Both the position numbers and the translations under genes were made by a program. The notes under the pieces were generated by a model. The model saw only the letters and a list, made by a program, of their open reading frames with translations, was not told the origin of the DNA and searched no databases. This document shows, in pieces, positions 44,917 to 52,151 of a stretch of 64,000 nt of DNA (positions are counted from its first letter, which is position 1; each line of letters opens with the position of its first letter). Origin of the DNA: CAYYJR01 sp964472305 (GTDB lineage: Bacteria; Armatimonadota; Hebobacteria; CAIYQO01); the NCBI GenBank assembly GCA_964472305.1, contig CAYYJR010000021.1:1-64000 (forward strand). The letters are read 5' to 3'.

Positions 44917-45969
44917 ATGATCACCCGACAGCAGATTGCCGCGCAGATACGCCGCGACGACGGTCTGATCGACGCCCACGCGCACCTGGGCGCCGATCCG
45001 GCAGCCTATTACAATGGCGACTATCCTTACGCCATCTCAGCCGAAGATCACGGCGTGCGCATGGCACAGTCGGGGATTGCGGCGGTGCTCTGCTTTCCGT
45101 GGGTCTACACAAACTTCTTTCACCTGGCGGCGTACCGGCGGGGCGTGTTTCGCCGGGATCCGCGGAGCGAGAGCACGGCGCCGTACGCCTTCGAGAACCA
45201 GCGGTTGTGCCAGGAGATCTACGAGGCGTTCCCGGAATACGCCGGGCGACTGCTCCCATTCGCCTTCTTCGATCCGCTCCGGCGTCCCCGCGAGCAGGCC
45301 AAGGCGATCCGGGCGCTGGCGAACCGATATTCGGTCTTCGGCTTGAAAACGGCGACCAGCTACCAGCAAGCACCGATCACCGCGTTAGTGGGCGAAGGCG
45401 GCTGTTTGCTCGATCTGGCGGCGGAACTCGATATCCCGGTCACGATACACAGCGCGGTCTTGCCGGGTGACCCGTGGGGGAACGTCTTCGCGATCCTCAA
45501 GGTCGTGCGGGCGCGGCCGGATGTGCGTTTTGCCATCGCCCACACCTGCCGGTTTGACCGCCATGCGCTCGATGCGGCGGCGGCATTGCCCAATGCCTTC
45601 GTGGATTTTTCCGCGTTTCACATTCACTGCACGCTGGCTCAGCAGAACCACCCCGCGGTGGCGGCGGCGCCGGACCGGTTCCCGGCCAATTACCACGACC
45701 ACGCCACGGCCATGCAACAAATTACCGAGGCGTATCCCGGCACGATGCTGTGGGGGTCGGACACGCCGGCGCATCTCTGGAAAAGCCGGTGCCGTACTGA
45801 CCAGGGTGAAGAAGTGTGGCTGGATCTCCCCTGTAATCCGACGACCGAGATTGAGGAACTGCGCAAGCTTTCGCCGGTGCTCCAGCGCCGGATTGGCCAT
45901 GACAATACCTGCTGTTATCTCTTTGGCAACGCGGAAGACGCGTCCCAGAAAGGAACACCTCATGCCTGA
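44917..45969 (+). CDS. Amidohydrolase-2 family metal-dependent hydrolase
   Basis: The 350-residue TIM-barrel protein has LIDAHAHLGADP with the H21/H23 pair, GLKTATSYQQ at the lysine position, VTIHSAVLPGDPWGN, RFAIAHTCRFDRHALD, and the final metal aspartate in MLWGSDTPAHLW. Members hydrolyse amides, lactones or decarboxylate ring acids in the cytoplasm. A related domain is the N-terminal half of the fusion at 52148..54463, so the operon has two amidohydrolases, presumably for two steps. Its stop overlaps the next start by eight bases (ATGCCTGA). Substrate unknown. Confidence 0.82.
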   Translation: MITRQQIAAQIRRDDGLIDAHAHLGADPAAYYNGDYPYAISAEDHGVRMAQSGIAAVLCFPWVYTNFFHLAAYRRGVFRRDPRSESTAPYAFENQRLCQEIYEAFPEYAGRLLPFAFFDPLRRPREQAKAIRALANRYSVFGLKTATSYQQAPITALVGEGGCLLDLAAELDIPVTIHSAVLPGDPWGNVFAILKVVRARPDVRFAIAHTCRFDRHALDAAAALPNAFVDFSAFHIHCTLAQQNHPAVAAAPDRFPANYHDHATAMQQITEAYPGTMLWGSDTPAHLWKSRCRTDQGEEVWLDLPCNPTTEIEELRKLSPVLQRRIGHDNTCCYLFGNAEDASQKGTPHA

Positions 45970-46897
45970 GTTCTCATATCAACCCGCTTCGTGCATCCCG
46001 TTCCGCGATACGGAGGCCATCGCGCGCGTGCGCCGGATCACGCGCGACGAGATCACCCGGCATCCGAATCCCGATTTTCGCATCCAGGTCGTTCCCGATG
46101 CGCACATCGAGGAGCTGTGGATCACTGACATCTTCACGCGCATCAGGGAATCCGCCGACGCCGGGCAGCCACTGGTGATGATCATGCCCAACCCGTGGCC
46201 AAATTACGTCAAAGTTGCCGCGCTGATCAACCAGCACCGGGTCAGTTGCCGGCACGTCCACACCTTCAACATGGACGAATACGCCGATCAGGACGGCAAC
46301 ATCGCCCCGGAGACATGGGAGCTCGGTTTCGGCCACGCGTTCATGAAGTTCTTCATCGCCGCCATCGACCCCGAGCTGCGCCCGTCCGCGCAGCAAGTGC
46401 ACCTGCTCAGCAATGACACGCTGCCGGACTACGGGCGCATGCTCGCTGACCTTGGTGGCGCGGACATCTGTTACAGCGGCCCCGGCTGGACGGGTCATCT
46501 GGCCTTCATCGAGCCGGACGCGCCCGAATTCGCGGCGCAGCACCTGGAGGAGTGGAAGACGTTCGGCCCGCGCATCTGCACGCTCAGCCCCTTCACCATC
46601 GCCCAGAACTCGCTGCACGGTTGTTTCGGCGCCAGCGGCGACCTCTGCGCCGTGCCGCCCAAGGCCGCCACCATCGGCCCGGCGGAGGTGATCGGGGCCA
46701 AGCATCGCATCGACATGCATGCCATCACGGTCGGCGGCTCGTTCAACTCCTGGCAGCGGCTGACCACGCGGCTGGTGCTGCACGGCCCGGTCACCCCGCG
46801 CGTGCCGGAATCAATTCTGCAGACGCTGCGCACGGATGTGTGGGTCAGCGAGACCGCTGCCGCTGATATCACCACACGATGGAACGTGGGGTATTGA
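45962..46897 (+). CDS. NagB-superfamily glucosamine-6-phosphate deaminase/isomerase-like protein
   Basis: The 311-residue product has HTFNMDEYADQDGN with D105, matching the catalytic Asp72 region of NagB. YSGPGWTGHLAFIEP is the counterpart of GxGxDGHxAFNEP: histidine H179 and E184 remain, but the ring-opening Asp is Thr177 and the Asn is Ile. The IAQNSLHGCFGASGD loop and a DMHAITVGGSFNSW segment are family-like. Length is a little longer than NagB (266). It probably acts on a phosphorylated or acidic amino sugar, but the altered triad argues against classical GlcN6P deamination. It is coupled to the amidohydrolase upstream. Confidence 0.75.
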   Translation: MPEFSYQPASCIPFRDTEAIARVRRITRDEITRHPNPDFRIQVVPDAHIEELWITDIFTRIRESADAGQPLVMIMPNPWPNYVKVAALINQHRVSCRHVHTFNMDEYADQDGNIAPETWELGFGHAFMKFFIAAIDPELRPSAQQVHLLSNDTLPDYGRMLADLGGADICYSGPGWTGHLAFIEPDAPEFAAQHLEEWKTFGPRICTLSPFTIAQNSLHGCFGASGDLCAVPPKAATIGPAEVIGAKHRIDMHAITVGGSFNSWQRLTTRLVLHGPVTPRVPESILQTLRTDVWVSETAAADITTRWNVGY

Positions 46898-46910
46898 AAG
46901 AAGGGCGAAG

Positions 46911-47720
46911 ATGGAAACTGTCAGTCAAATGACCGTGAAGGTCACCGACTTCGCACGCGCATTTCTCCGTTGGCGTATCGACACCTTTCGGAAGCCGCCG
47001 GCCACCGTTTCGCAAAAGTTACCGATGACCCTTAATAATGTACGGATGCCGATCGAGTGTCGCACGGTGGTCACTCACGAGGACAGCGGCCGGATCGCTG
47101 AATTCTTCCTCGGTGTTTCCTGTAAGAGCGAACAGGTCTGGGTGCCACGCCAAGTCTGGCACATGCCCAACGCCGACATGTGTATGTGGGCCAGCCGCGA
47201 CCAATGCATGGTGTTCAAGCGTTGGGACAAAGTGGGCAAGGGTGTGCCGCGGTATCCGGCATCGTTGGGAACGCAACCGGAGAAGCAGTTAGAAAATGTC
47301 AACGAGGTCTTCGATCGGTTTGTAATTGATGCGCCGTGGTGCCTGGGGCGCGTTTTGGCTGGCGTGGACGAGATTGTCGAGGTGCTGGCCAGCGACCGGG
47401 CAGTCTTATCTCAAACCGAGTATTGCCGCGATGGCTACCGGGTGCTGCTCGAGTATCCGGTCAAAACAGTGAATTTTAGCGAACGAGAATGCTATTATCA
47501 GGTCGACACAGGGCCGGTCCTGCTGCCCGACACCAGCCGGCCGCCCGCCGCGTTGATCGAAGGTTGTCATCTTGCGTATGTCGCGCATAACAGCCCGGAC
47601 TGGGCGGAGTTGATCGTGAACGTGCCGACGACGCTGACCGACGCCATCCAGGTGCATCATTATGCGAAATCCGAGCGGATCGAGCCGACCATCAACCGGA
47701 TGATCGAGGTGCTGTCATGA
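46911..47720 (+). CDS. Protein of unknown family, 269 residues
   Basis: I do not recognise this protein. It starts METVSQMTVKVTDFARAFLR (the ATG at 46911 has AAGG upstream; an upstream frame extension is in the previous gene). It contains three clusters of cysteine/methionine/tryptophan (QVWHMPNADMCMWASRDQCM), an AEFFLGVSCKSEQVWVPRQV segment and a conserved-looking YAKSERIEPTINRMIEVLS tail. No signal peptide or membrane helix is present, so it should be cytoplasmic. Its stop overlaps the start of the DapA-like gene (ATGA). It may be the new enzyme or scaffold of the operon. Confidence 0.7.
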   Translation: METVSQMTVKVTDFARAFLRWRIDTFRKPPATVSQKLPMTLNNVRMPIECRTVVTHEDSGRIAEFFLGVSCKSEQVWVPRQVWHMPNADMCMWASRDQCMVFKRWDKVGKGVPRYPASLGTQPEKQLENVNEVFDRFVIDAPWCLGRVLAGVDEIVEVLASDRAVLSQTEYCRDGYRVLLEYPVKTVNFSERECYYQVDTGPVLLPDTSRPPAALIEGCHLAYVAHNSPDWAELIVNVPTTLTDAIQVHHYAKSERIEPTINRMIEVLS

Positions 47721-48652
47721 CAATAACGCCGATGATCTGGTCCGCCACACCCACGCCGTTCCGCGCCGATGGGGCATTGGATCTGGCCGCGCTGGAGCGT
47801 GTCGTCGAGCAGCATGAACGCCTGGGCGTGACAGGATTATTTCTGGCGGGGACCTGTGGCGAAGGCCCATTCATGACCAATGACCAGCGCGTTGAACTGG
47901 TTCGCACCATCAGCCGCCTGGCCGGCTCGCGACTGCAGATTGCCGTCCAGGTTTCCGACACCTCCGCGGCGCGGGTTTGCGAAAATATCGCCCGCTGTGA
48001 GGAAGCCGGGGGGCAGTATGTCGTGGTGGCCTCGCCGTGGATCACGCGGTTCTGCAACCGGGATTTTGCCCGCCGGTATTTCCATGAGGCCATCGAGGCC
48101 GCGACGGTTCCCGTCGGCATCTACGTGCTGCAGCAACCGGCGGAGACCGGGCTGGATCTGGCGTTGTGGACGGAACTGGCGGCGCACCCTCTGGTCCGGC
48201 TTGTCAAAGATTCATCCGCGTCGGCGGAATATGCGTATGCGTTTGGCGGCATCCGGCGCGGACGTCCCGACCTCCTAGTGCTCACCGGCAACGAGTTCGA
48301 TGTCAGTACCGCAATGGCTGCCGGCTACGACGGTGCGCTCATGGGTACCGGCATATTGAACAGCGAACTTATCCGCCGGGCTATGCGCGCACTGGCGACC
48401 GGTGACACCGAAGGAGCGGCGGTCTGGCAGCAGCGATCGAACGAACTGCTCTGGGATTTGTTCGGGCGTAATATTGAGCTGTGGCTTGGCGGGCTGAAAT
48501 ATGCCCTCACGCGGCTGGGAATTTTCAGCACGGACTACCTGCACTTGAGCTATCCGCTGACGGCCGGCGACCGCGCGCGCATCGACGCGGCGCTTTTGCG
48601 AGAGCAGGAGTATATCCGCCCCATGGTTCCCCACGCAGGATTTCGGCCATGA
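47717..48652 (+). CDS. DapA/NanA-family aldolase or lyase
   Basis: The 311-residue TIM barrel has the family markers FLAGTCGEGPFMT (GTxGE at 45-49, with Cys in place of the second Thr), VGIYVLQQPAETG with catalytic Tyr136, and LVRLVKDSSAS with Schiff-base Lys164, then LVLTGNEFDVSTAMAAGYDG. Members cleave or form 2-keto acid adducts: N-acetylneuraminate lyase, dihydrodipicolinate synthase, KDG aldolase. Here it should release pyruvate from a keto-sugar acid, but the exact member cannot be called. ATGA overlaps at both ends tie it to neighbours. A sialidase-fold gene follows, yet NanE, NanK and transport genes are absent. Confidence 0.85.
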   Translation: MTITPMIWSATPTPFRADGALDLAALERVVEQHERLGVTGLFLAGTCGEGPFMTNDQRVELVRTISRLAGSRLQIAVQVSDTSAARVCENIARCEEAGGQYVVVASPWITRFCNRDFARRYFHEAIEAATVPVGIYVLQQPAETGLDLALWTELAAHPLVRLVKDSSASAEYAYAFGGIRRGRPDLLVLTGNEFDVSTAMAAGYDGALMGTGILNSELIRRAMRALATGDTEGAAVWQQRSNELLWDLFGRNIELWLGGLKYALTRLGIFSTDYLHLSYPLTAGDRARIDAALLREQEYIRPMVPHAGFRP

Positions 48653-49089
48653 GATATTGCGACACCGGCAATGTGCATCTTGATTTCCACCGCACGATGA
48701 ACGGCACCATCGGATATCTCCGGGATCGTTACGGCGTTGGATTTCTCGACGACATCCTGCGCCGCACCGCGCAGGATGTGTATCGCGCCATCCGCGCCGA
48801 CTTGCTGGCCGGCAACCCTGAGCCATTGCTCGAGCACTGGACGTATTACCTTGCGCGTGAAGGCGGGGATTTCACCGTTGAGCGCACCCCGGACGAGATC
48901 CGGGTGATCGTTCATCGCTGTCCTGCCGCCGATTACTTGCGGCAGCGAGGGATTCCCCTGGATCCGGCATTCAGGCGGCAAACGATCGTGCTGAACGCGG
49001 CGCTGGGTGAGGGTACACCGTTTGAAGTAACGACGGAGATTATTACCGATCTCCGCTACGTTCAGACGATCCGGAAGAGGCAGCTATGA
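48649..49089 (+). CDS. Small ATC-hydrolase-like protein 1
   Basis: The 146-residue product starts at an ATG overlapping the previous stop and ends in an ATGA overlap with the next gene. DFHRTMNGTIGYLRDRYGVG, a YYLAREGGDFTVERTPDEIR region and HRCPAADYLRQRGIPLDPAF, a CP motif, resemble the small L-2-amino-thiazoline-4-carboxylate hydrolase family. That family is poorly characterised beyond the thiazoline hydrolase of cysteine synthesis. It may cleave a cyclic amidine or other C-N ring bond. No signal peptide. Assignment by eye only. Confidence 0.5.
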   Translation: MRYCDTGNVHLDFHRTMNGTIGYLRDRYGVGFLDDILRRTAQDVYRAIRADLLAGNPEPLLEHWTYYLAREGGDFTVERTPDEIRVIVHRCPAADYLRQRGIPLDPAFRRQTIVLNAALGEGTPFEVTTEIITDLRYVQTIRKRQL

Positions 49090-49598
49090 TTCCCAGCGAT
49101 CAGTTTGTCCGATTCTACAATGAAGTCTTCAAGGCGCTGGAAGAGCGCGGTCACGAGCATCTCGTCGCCTACTGGCGCGAGCTTGGCCGGTTGCAAGCCA
49201 TCGAACTTGCCGACGCCTTCCGCACCGGCGGCCTTGCGGCCTGCCATGATTATTGGGCACGGATTGTACGTGAGGAAAACTGCGAAGCCGACCTGAAACT
49301 GACTGAAGAGTATTTTGAGTTTCGAATGCGCCATTGTCCGAGTCTTGCCAAAGTCCTGGACAATGACGCCACCCCCTGTGCGATGTATTGCGACCACTGC
49401 ATGGCATGGATCGAGCCGGTGATGGATGCGGCGGGGCTGTATGCGGTCTTCGATATCGAGTCTCGCACCGAACCACACTGTGTGTTCCGGGTGTATACGG
49501 AGCCGGACCAGGCACATGCCTATAGGCGGCAGGTGCGACTACCAGCCACCCCATATGCCGACGGCGTTACTGAAACACAAACGGAGAATCGGACATGA
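49086..49598 (+). CDS. Small ATC-hydrolase-like protein 2
   Basis: The 170-residue product has YFEFRMRHCPSLAKVLDNDA, then PCAMYCDHCMAWIEPVMDAA and HCVFRVYTEPDQ. The HCP and YCxHC motifs with downstream Cys look like a metal or nucleophile site and recall the ATC-hydrolase-like superfamily. It is longer than its upstream partner, which may be its paralogue. The two are translationally coupled (ATGA) and may form a heteromer. It overlaps the sialidase-like gene by ATGA. Confidence 0.45.
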   Translation: MIPSDQFVRFYNEVFKALEERGHEHLVAYWRELGRLQAIELADAFRTGGLAACHDYWARIVREENCEADLKLTEEYFEFRMRHCPSLAKVLDNDATPCAMYCDHCMAWIEPVMDAAGLYAVFDIESRTEPHCVFRVYTEPDQAHAYRRQVRLPATPYADGVTETQTENRT

Positions 49599-50710
49599 CG
49601 ATCCTGAACCGGGGAATCGTGCTCTCGAGTCAGCCCGGCTCTGACCGACAGAGCTGCGCGTTTCCACAGGTGGCAGTGCTGCCGGGTGGGCGTTGGCTCG
49701 TGGGATGCCGCTGCGCGTGTGCCAAGGGCGGCAAGGAGGGCCAGCACGTGCGGCTGGCCCTGTCCGATGACGACGGCGCAACCTGGCACTCCACCGCACC
49801 GTTCACGGCGCCCGTGCACGACGGCAAGCCCGGACAGTTCCGGGCGCTGGCTCTGACCGCGCTGAGCGAGCGGCGCGTACTCGCGACGCTCTACTGGGTG
49901 GATCATTCCGATCCGACGCTGCCGTTCTTCAACGAACAGACAGAGGGCCTGCTCGATTCGCGGATCATGTTCGCCGAGTCGGACGACGGCGGCGTCTCAT
50001 GGACGGCGCCCGCGTTGATGGATACGTCGCCGTTCAACGTGCCCACGCCAATCACCGGCCCGATTTTGCTGTTGCCCGGCGGCGAATGGATTTGCCAGTT
50101 CGAGACCAACAAGCCCTATTACGATACCACAAAGTGGGTGCATCGCTCGGTGCTGATGTTTTCGCGCGACCGCGGACGCACCTGGCCACGCCATGCGGTC
50201 GTGACCGAAGATCCGCGCGTCTTTTATTGGGATCAGCGACCGCAGGTTTTACCGGATGGTCGGATTCTCGACTTGTTCTGGACCTACGACAATCAGGCGT
50301 CCGTCTACCTGAACATCCACGCCTGCGAGTCCCGCGATGGCGGTCGCACGTGGTCGGCGCGTTGGGACACGGGCGTGCCCGGCCAACCGGCGCCGGTCGC
50401 GGCACTGGGTGACGGACGGCTGGTCCTGGTCTATGTGGACCGGACCGGTGCGCCTGCGATCCGCTGTCGGGTCAGCGCCGACACCGGCCGAACCTGGCCA
50501 GCCGACTCGACGCTGACCCTGTATGAGAGCGTCTTAGCCAGCCAGACCGTGCGCAAGGATGGAATGGCGGATGCCTGGACCGAGATGGGCAAGTTCTCTG
50601 TCGGTTTACCGGCTACGACCAGTCTACCGGACGGCGACCTGCTGGTGGTGTATTATGCCGGTTCGGACACGGACCACACCAACGTGGAGTGGGTGCGATT
50701 GAAACAGTGA
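49595..50710 (+). CDS. Sialidase-fold (BNR/Asp-box) protein without signal peptide
   Basis: The 371-residue protein is a six-bladed sialidase-type propeller with five Asp boxes (SDDDGATWHS, SDDGGVSWTA, SRDRGRTWPR, SRDGGRTWSA, SADTGRTWPA). An N-terminal CAFPQVAVLPGGRWLVGCRC strand is typical of exo-alpha-sialidase-like proteins. I do not see the full arginine triad or FRIP motif, so true sialidase activity is uncertain. No signal peptide is present, so it is probably cytoplasmic, which is unusual for a sialidase. It overlaps the previous gene by ATGA and is followed by MttB after 22 bases. Confidence 0.75.
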   Translation: MTILNRGIVLSSQPGSDRQSCAFPQVAVLPGGRWLVGCRCACAKGGKEGQHVRLALSDDDGATWHSTAPFTAPVHDGKPGQFRALALTALSERRVLATLYWVDHSDPTLPFFNEQTEGLLDSRIMFAESDDGGVSWTAPALMDTSPFNVPTPITGPILLLPGGEWICQFETNKPYYDTTKWVHRSVLMFSRDRGRTWPRHAVVTEDPRVFYWDQRPQVLPDGRILDLFWTYDNQASVYLNIHACESRDGGRTWSARWDTGVPGQPAPVAALGDGRLVLVYVDRTGAPAIRCRVSADTGRTWPADSTLTLYESVLASQTVRKDGMADAWTEMGKFSVGLPATTSLPDGDLLVVYYAGSDTDHTNVEWVRLKQ

Positions 50711-50732
50711 ATCCGCAACTCAGGAGGAAGCG

Positions 50733-52151
50733 ATGAATTATCCCTGGAGTTGGCCGACCCTGTCGGAAGGCCAGATCGAGCAGATACGCGACGCCGCGTT
50801 GGCATACATTGAACGACACGGATTTGTCGTACAGGACGCGACCCTGGTCGCCAGCGCGCGGGCGCGGGGAGCGCAGGTGGACGAGGCACAGGGGCGGATT
50901 CGCGTGCCGCGCACTCTGGTAGCCGAACTGATGGCGACGCTACCGCGCCGCTATATCATCCGCAACATCCTGGGCGAGTCCTGGGAGGTGGGCGGCGGCA
51001 CGCCCTACGGTACCGCGATCGTCACGGATCCGTGGATCATCGACTACCGGACCGGCGAACCGCGCCGCCCCCGTCTCGAAGACGTGCGGCGCCATACGAT
51101 CATTGCCGAGCAACTGGACTCAGTCGTGGGCATCAGCCGCATGGACTTCCCGGTCACGGATGTGCCGGGATCGGCTTCGAGCCCCCGCGCGCTGGAAATC
51201 CACCTGTTGAACCACACGCGGCACTACCACGTCATGGCTGCCGGCCTGGAGAGCTTTGACGAGTGGACGGACATCGGGACGATCCTGGCACGCGGCGGCG
51301 ATCCCGGCCCGCTGATCACCTCGGCGGTGGCCGTAGGCTCGCCCATGGTGCTCAACGTGATCAACTGCGAGTTGCTCAAACGCTCGGTCAGCCATGGATT
51401 TACGATTCAGCCGACCATCTGCCCGATGGCCGGCGCGACCGCGCCGTACTCGTTGGCTGGAACGTTATTGCAGTCCCACATCGAGGTGCTGATGATCGCC
51501 ATGATGTGCCAGTTGCTGCGGCCCGGGCATCCCGTGATCTACGGCACCGGCCTCTCCGTGACCGACCTGCAGACCGGCGCAGATCTATACTACACCCTCG
51601 ATAAGGTGCTGTGGAAGCTTGCTGCCGTGCAACTTGGCCGCGCGGAACACATGCCGACCTGGGCCGAGTGCGGCGGCAGCCTCACGCACCGCTATGATCC
51701 GCAATGCGGCGCGGAAGGGATGCTCTTCATGCTCGCCGCCCATGCCTCAGCGGCTGACATGATCTCGGGATTCGGTTCTTGCCACAACGCCGTGGGGATG
51801 TCCGCCGAGATGATGATCATCCAGGAAGCCTGGCTTCGCGCCGCCCGACACTTGACCCGCGGCATCCGCACCGATGACCTCCGCCTGGGGATGGCCAGCC
51901 TGGAACGGGTTGGCCCGGGCGGACAGTTCCTCGACGACGATCTCACCGTCGAGTTGATGCGCTCAGACGAGTTCTTCCGGAACGACATCTTTGACCTTGG
52001 CGGCGGCCACGCCGATGGGCAGCCAATGCTCGAACGGGCGCATGCATGGGTGGCGCAACTCGTCGATGGCTACCAGTCGCGCGTGCCGGGTGACATTCAG
52101 GAAAATTTGCGGCGGCATTTTCATGAGCGTTACCCAGGGAGCACAGCATGA
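50733..52151 (+). CDS. MttB-superfamily (non-pyrrolysine) methyltransferase
   Basis: The 472-residue TIM-barrel protein belongs to the trimethylamine methyltransferase family: YIERHGFVVQDA, RIRVPRTLVAELMATLPRRY, a conserved GGGTPYGTAIVTDPWIIDYR, VNVINCELLKRSVSHGFTIQ and FGSCHNAVGMSAEMMIIQEA. The reading frame contains no internal TAG, so no pyrrolysine is used. Non-Pyl MttB proteins (MtgB, MtcB and relatives) demethylate betaines or carnitine with a corrinoid protein. AGGAGG precedes the ATG. A UroD-like methyltransferase lies two genes on, but no corrinoid-binding protein is in the window. The substrate is likely a methylated amine or betaine. Confidence 0.85.
   Translation: MNYPWSWPTLSEGQIEQIRDAALAYIERHGFVVQDATLVASARARGAQVDEAQGRIRVPRTLVAELMATLPRRYIIRNILGESWEVGGGTPYGTAIVTDPWIIDYRTGEPRRPRLEDVRRHTIIAEQLDSVVGISRMDFPVTDVPGSASSPRALEIHLLNHTRHYHVMAAGLESFDEWTDIGTILARGGDPGPLITSAVAVGSPMVLNVINCELLKRSVSHGFTIQPTICPMAGATAPYSLAGTLLQSHIEVLMIAMMCQLLRPGHPVIYGTGLSVTDLQTGADLYYTLDKVLWKLAAVQLGRAEHMPTWAECGGSLTHRYDPQCGAEGMLFMLAAHASAADMISGFGSCHNAVGMSAEMMIIQEAWLRAARHLTRGIRTDDLRLGMASLERVGPGGQFLDDDLTVELMRSDEFFRNDIFDLGGGHADGQPMLERAHAWVAQLVDGYQSRVPGDIQENLRRHFHERYPGSTA

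Noticed and set aside
47717..50710. Classical sialic acid catabolic operon
   Set aside because: NanE, NanK, NagA and a transporter are missing, the sialidase fold lacks a visible arginine triad, and the NagB-like protein has an altered active site.
50733..52151. Pyrrolysine-containing trimethylamine methyltransferase
   Set aside because: The frame has no internal TAG codon and a normal length, so it is a non-Pyl family member.
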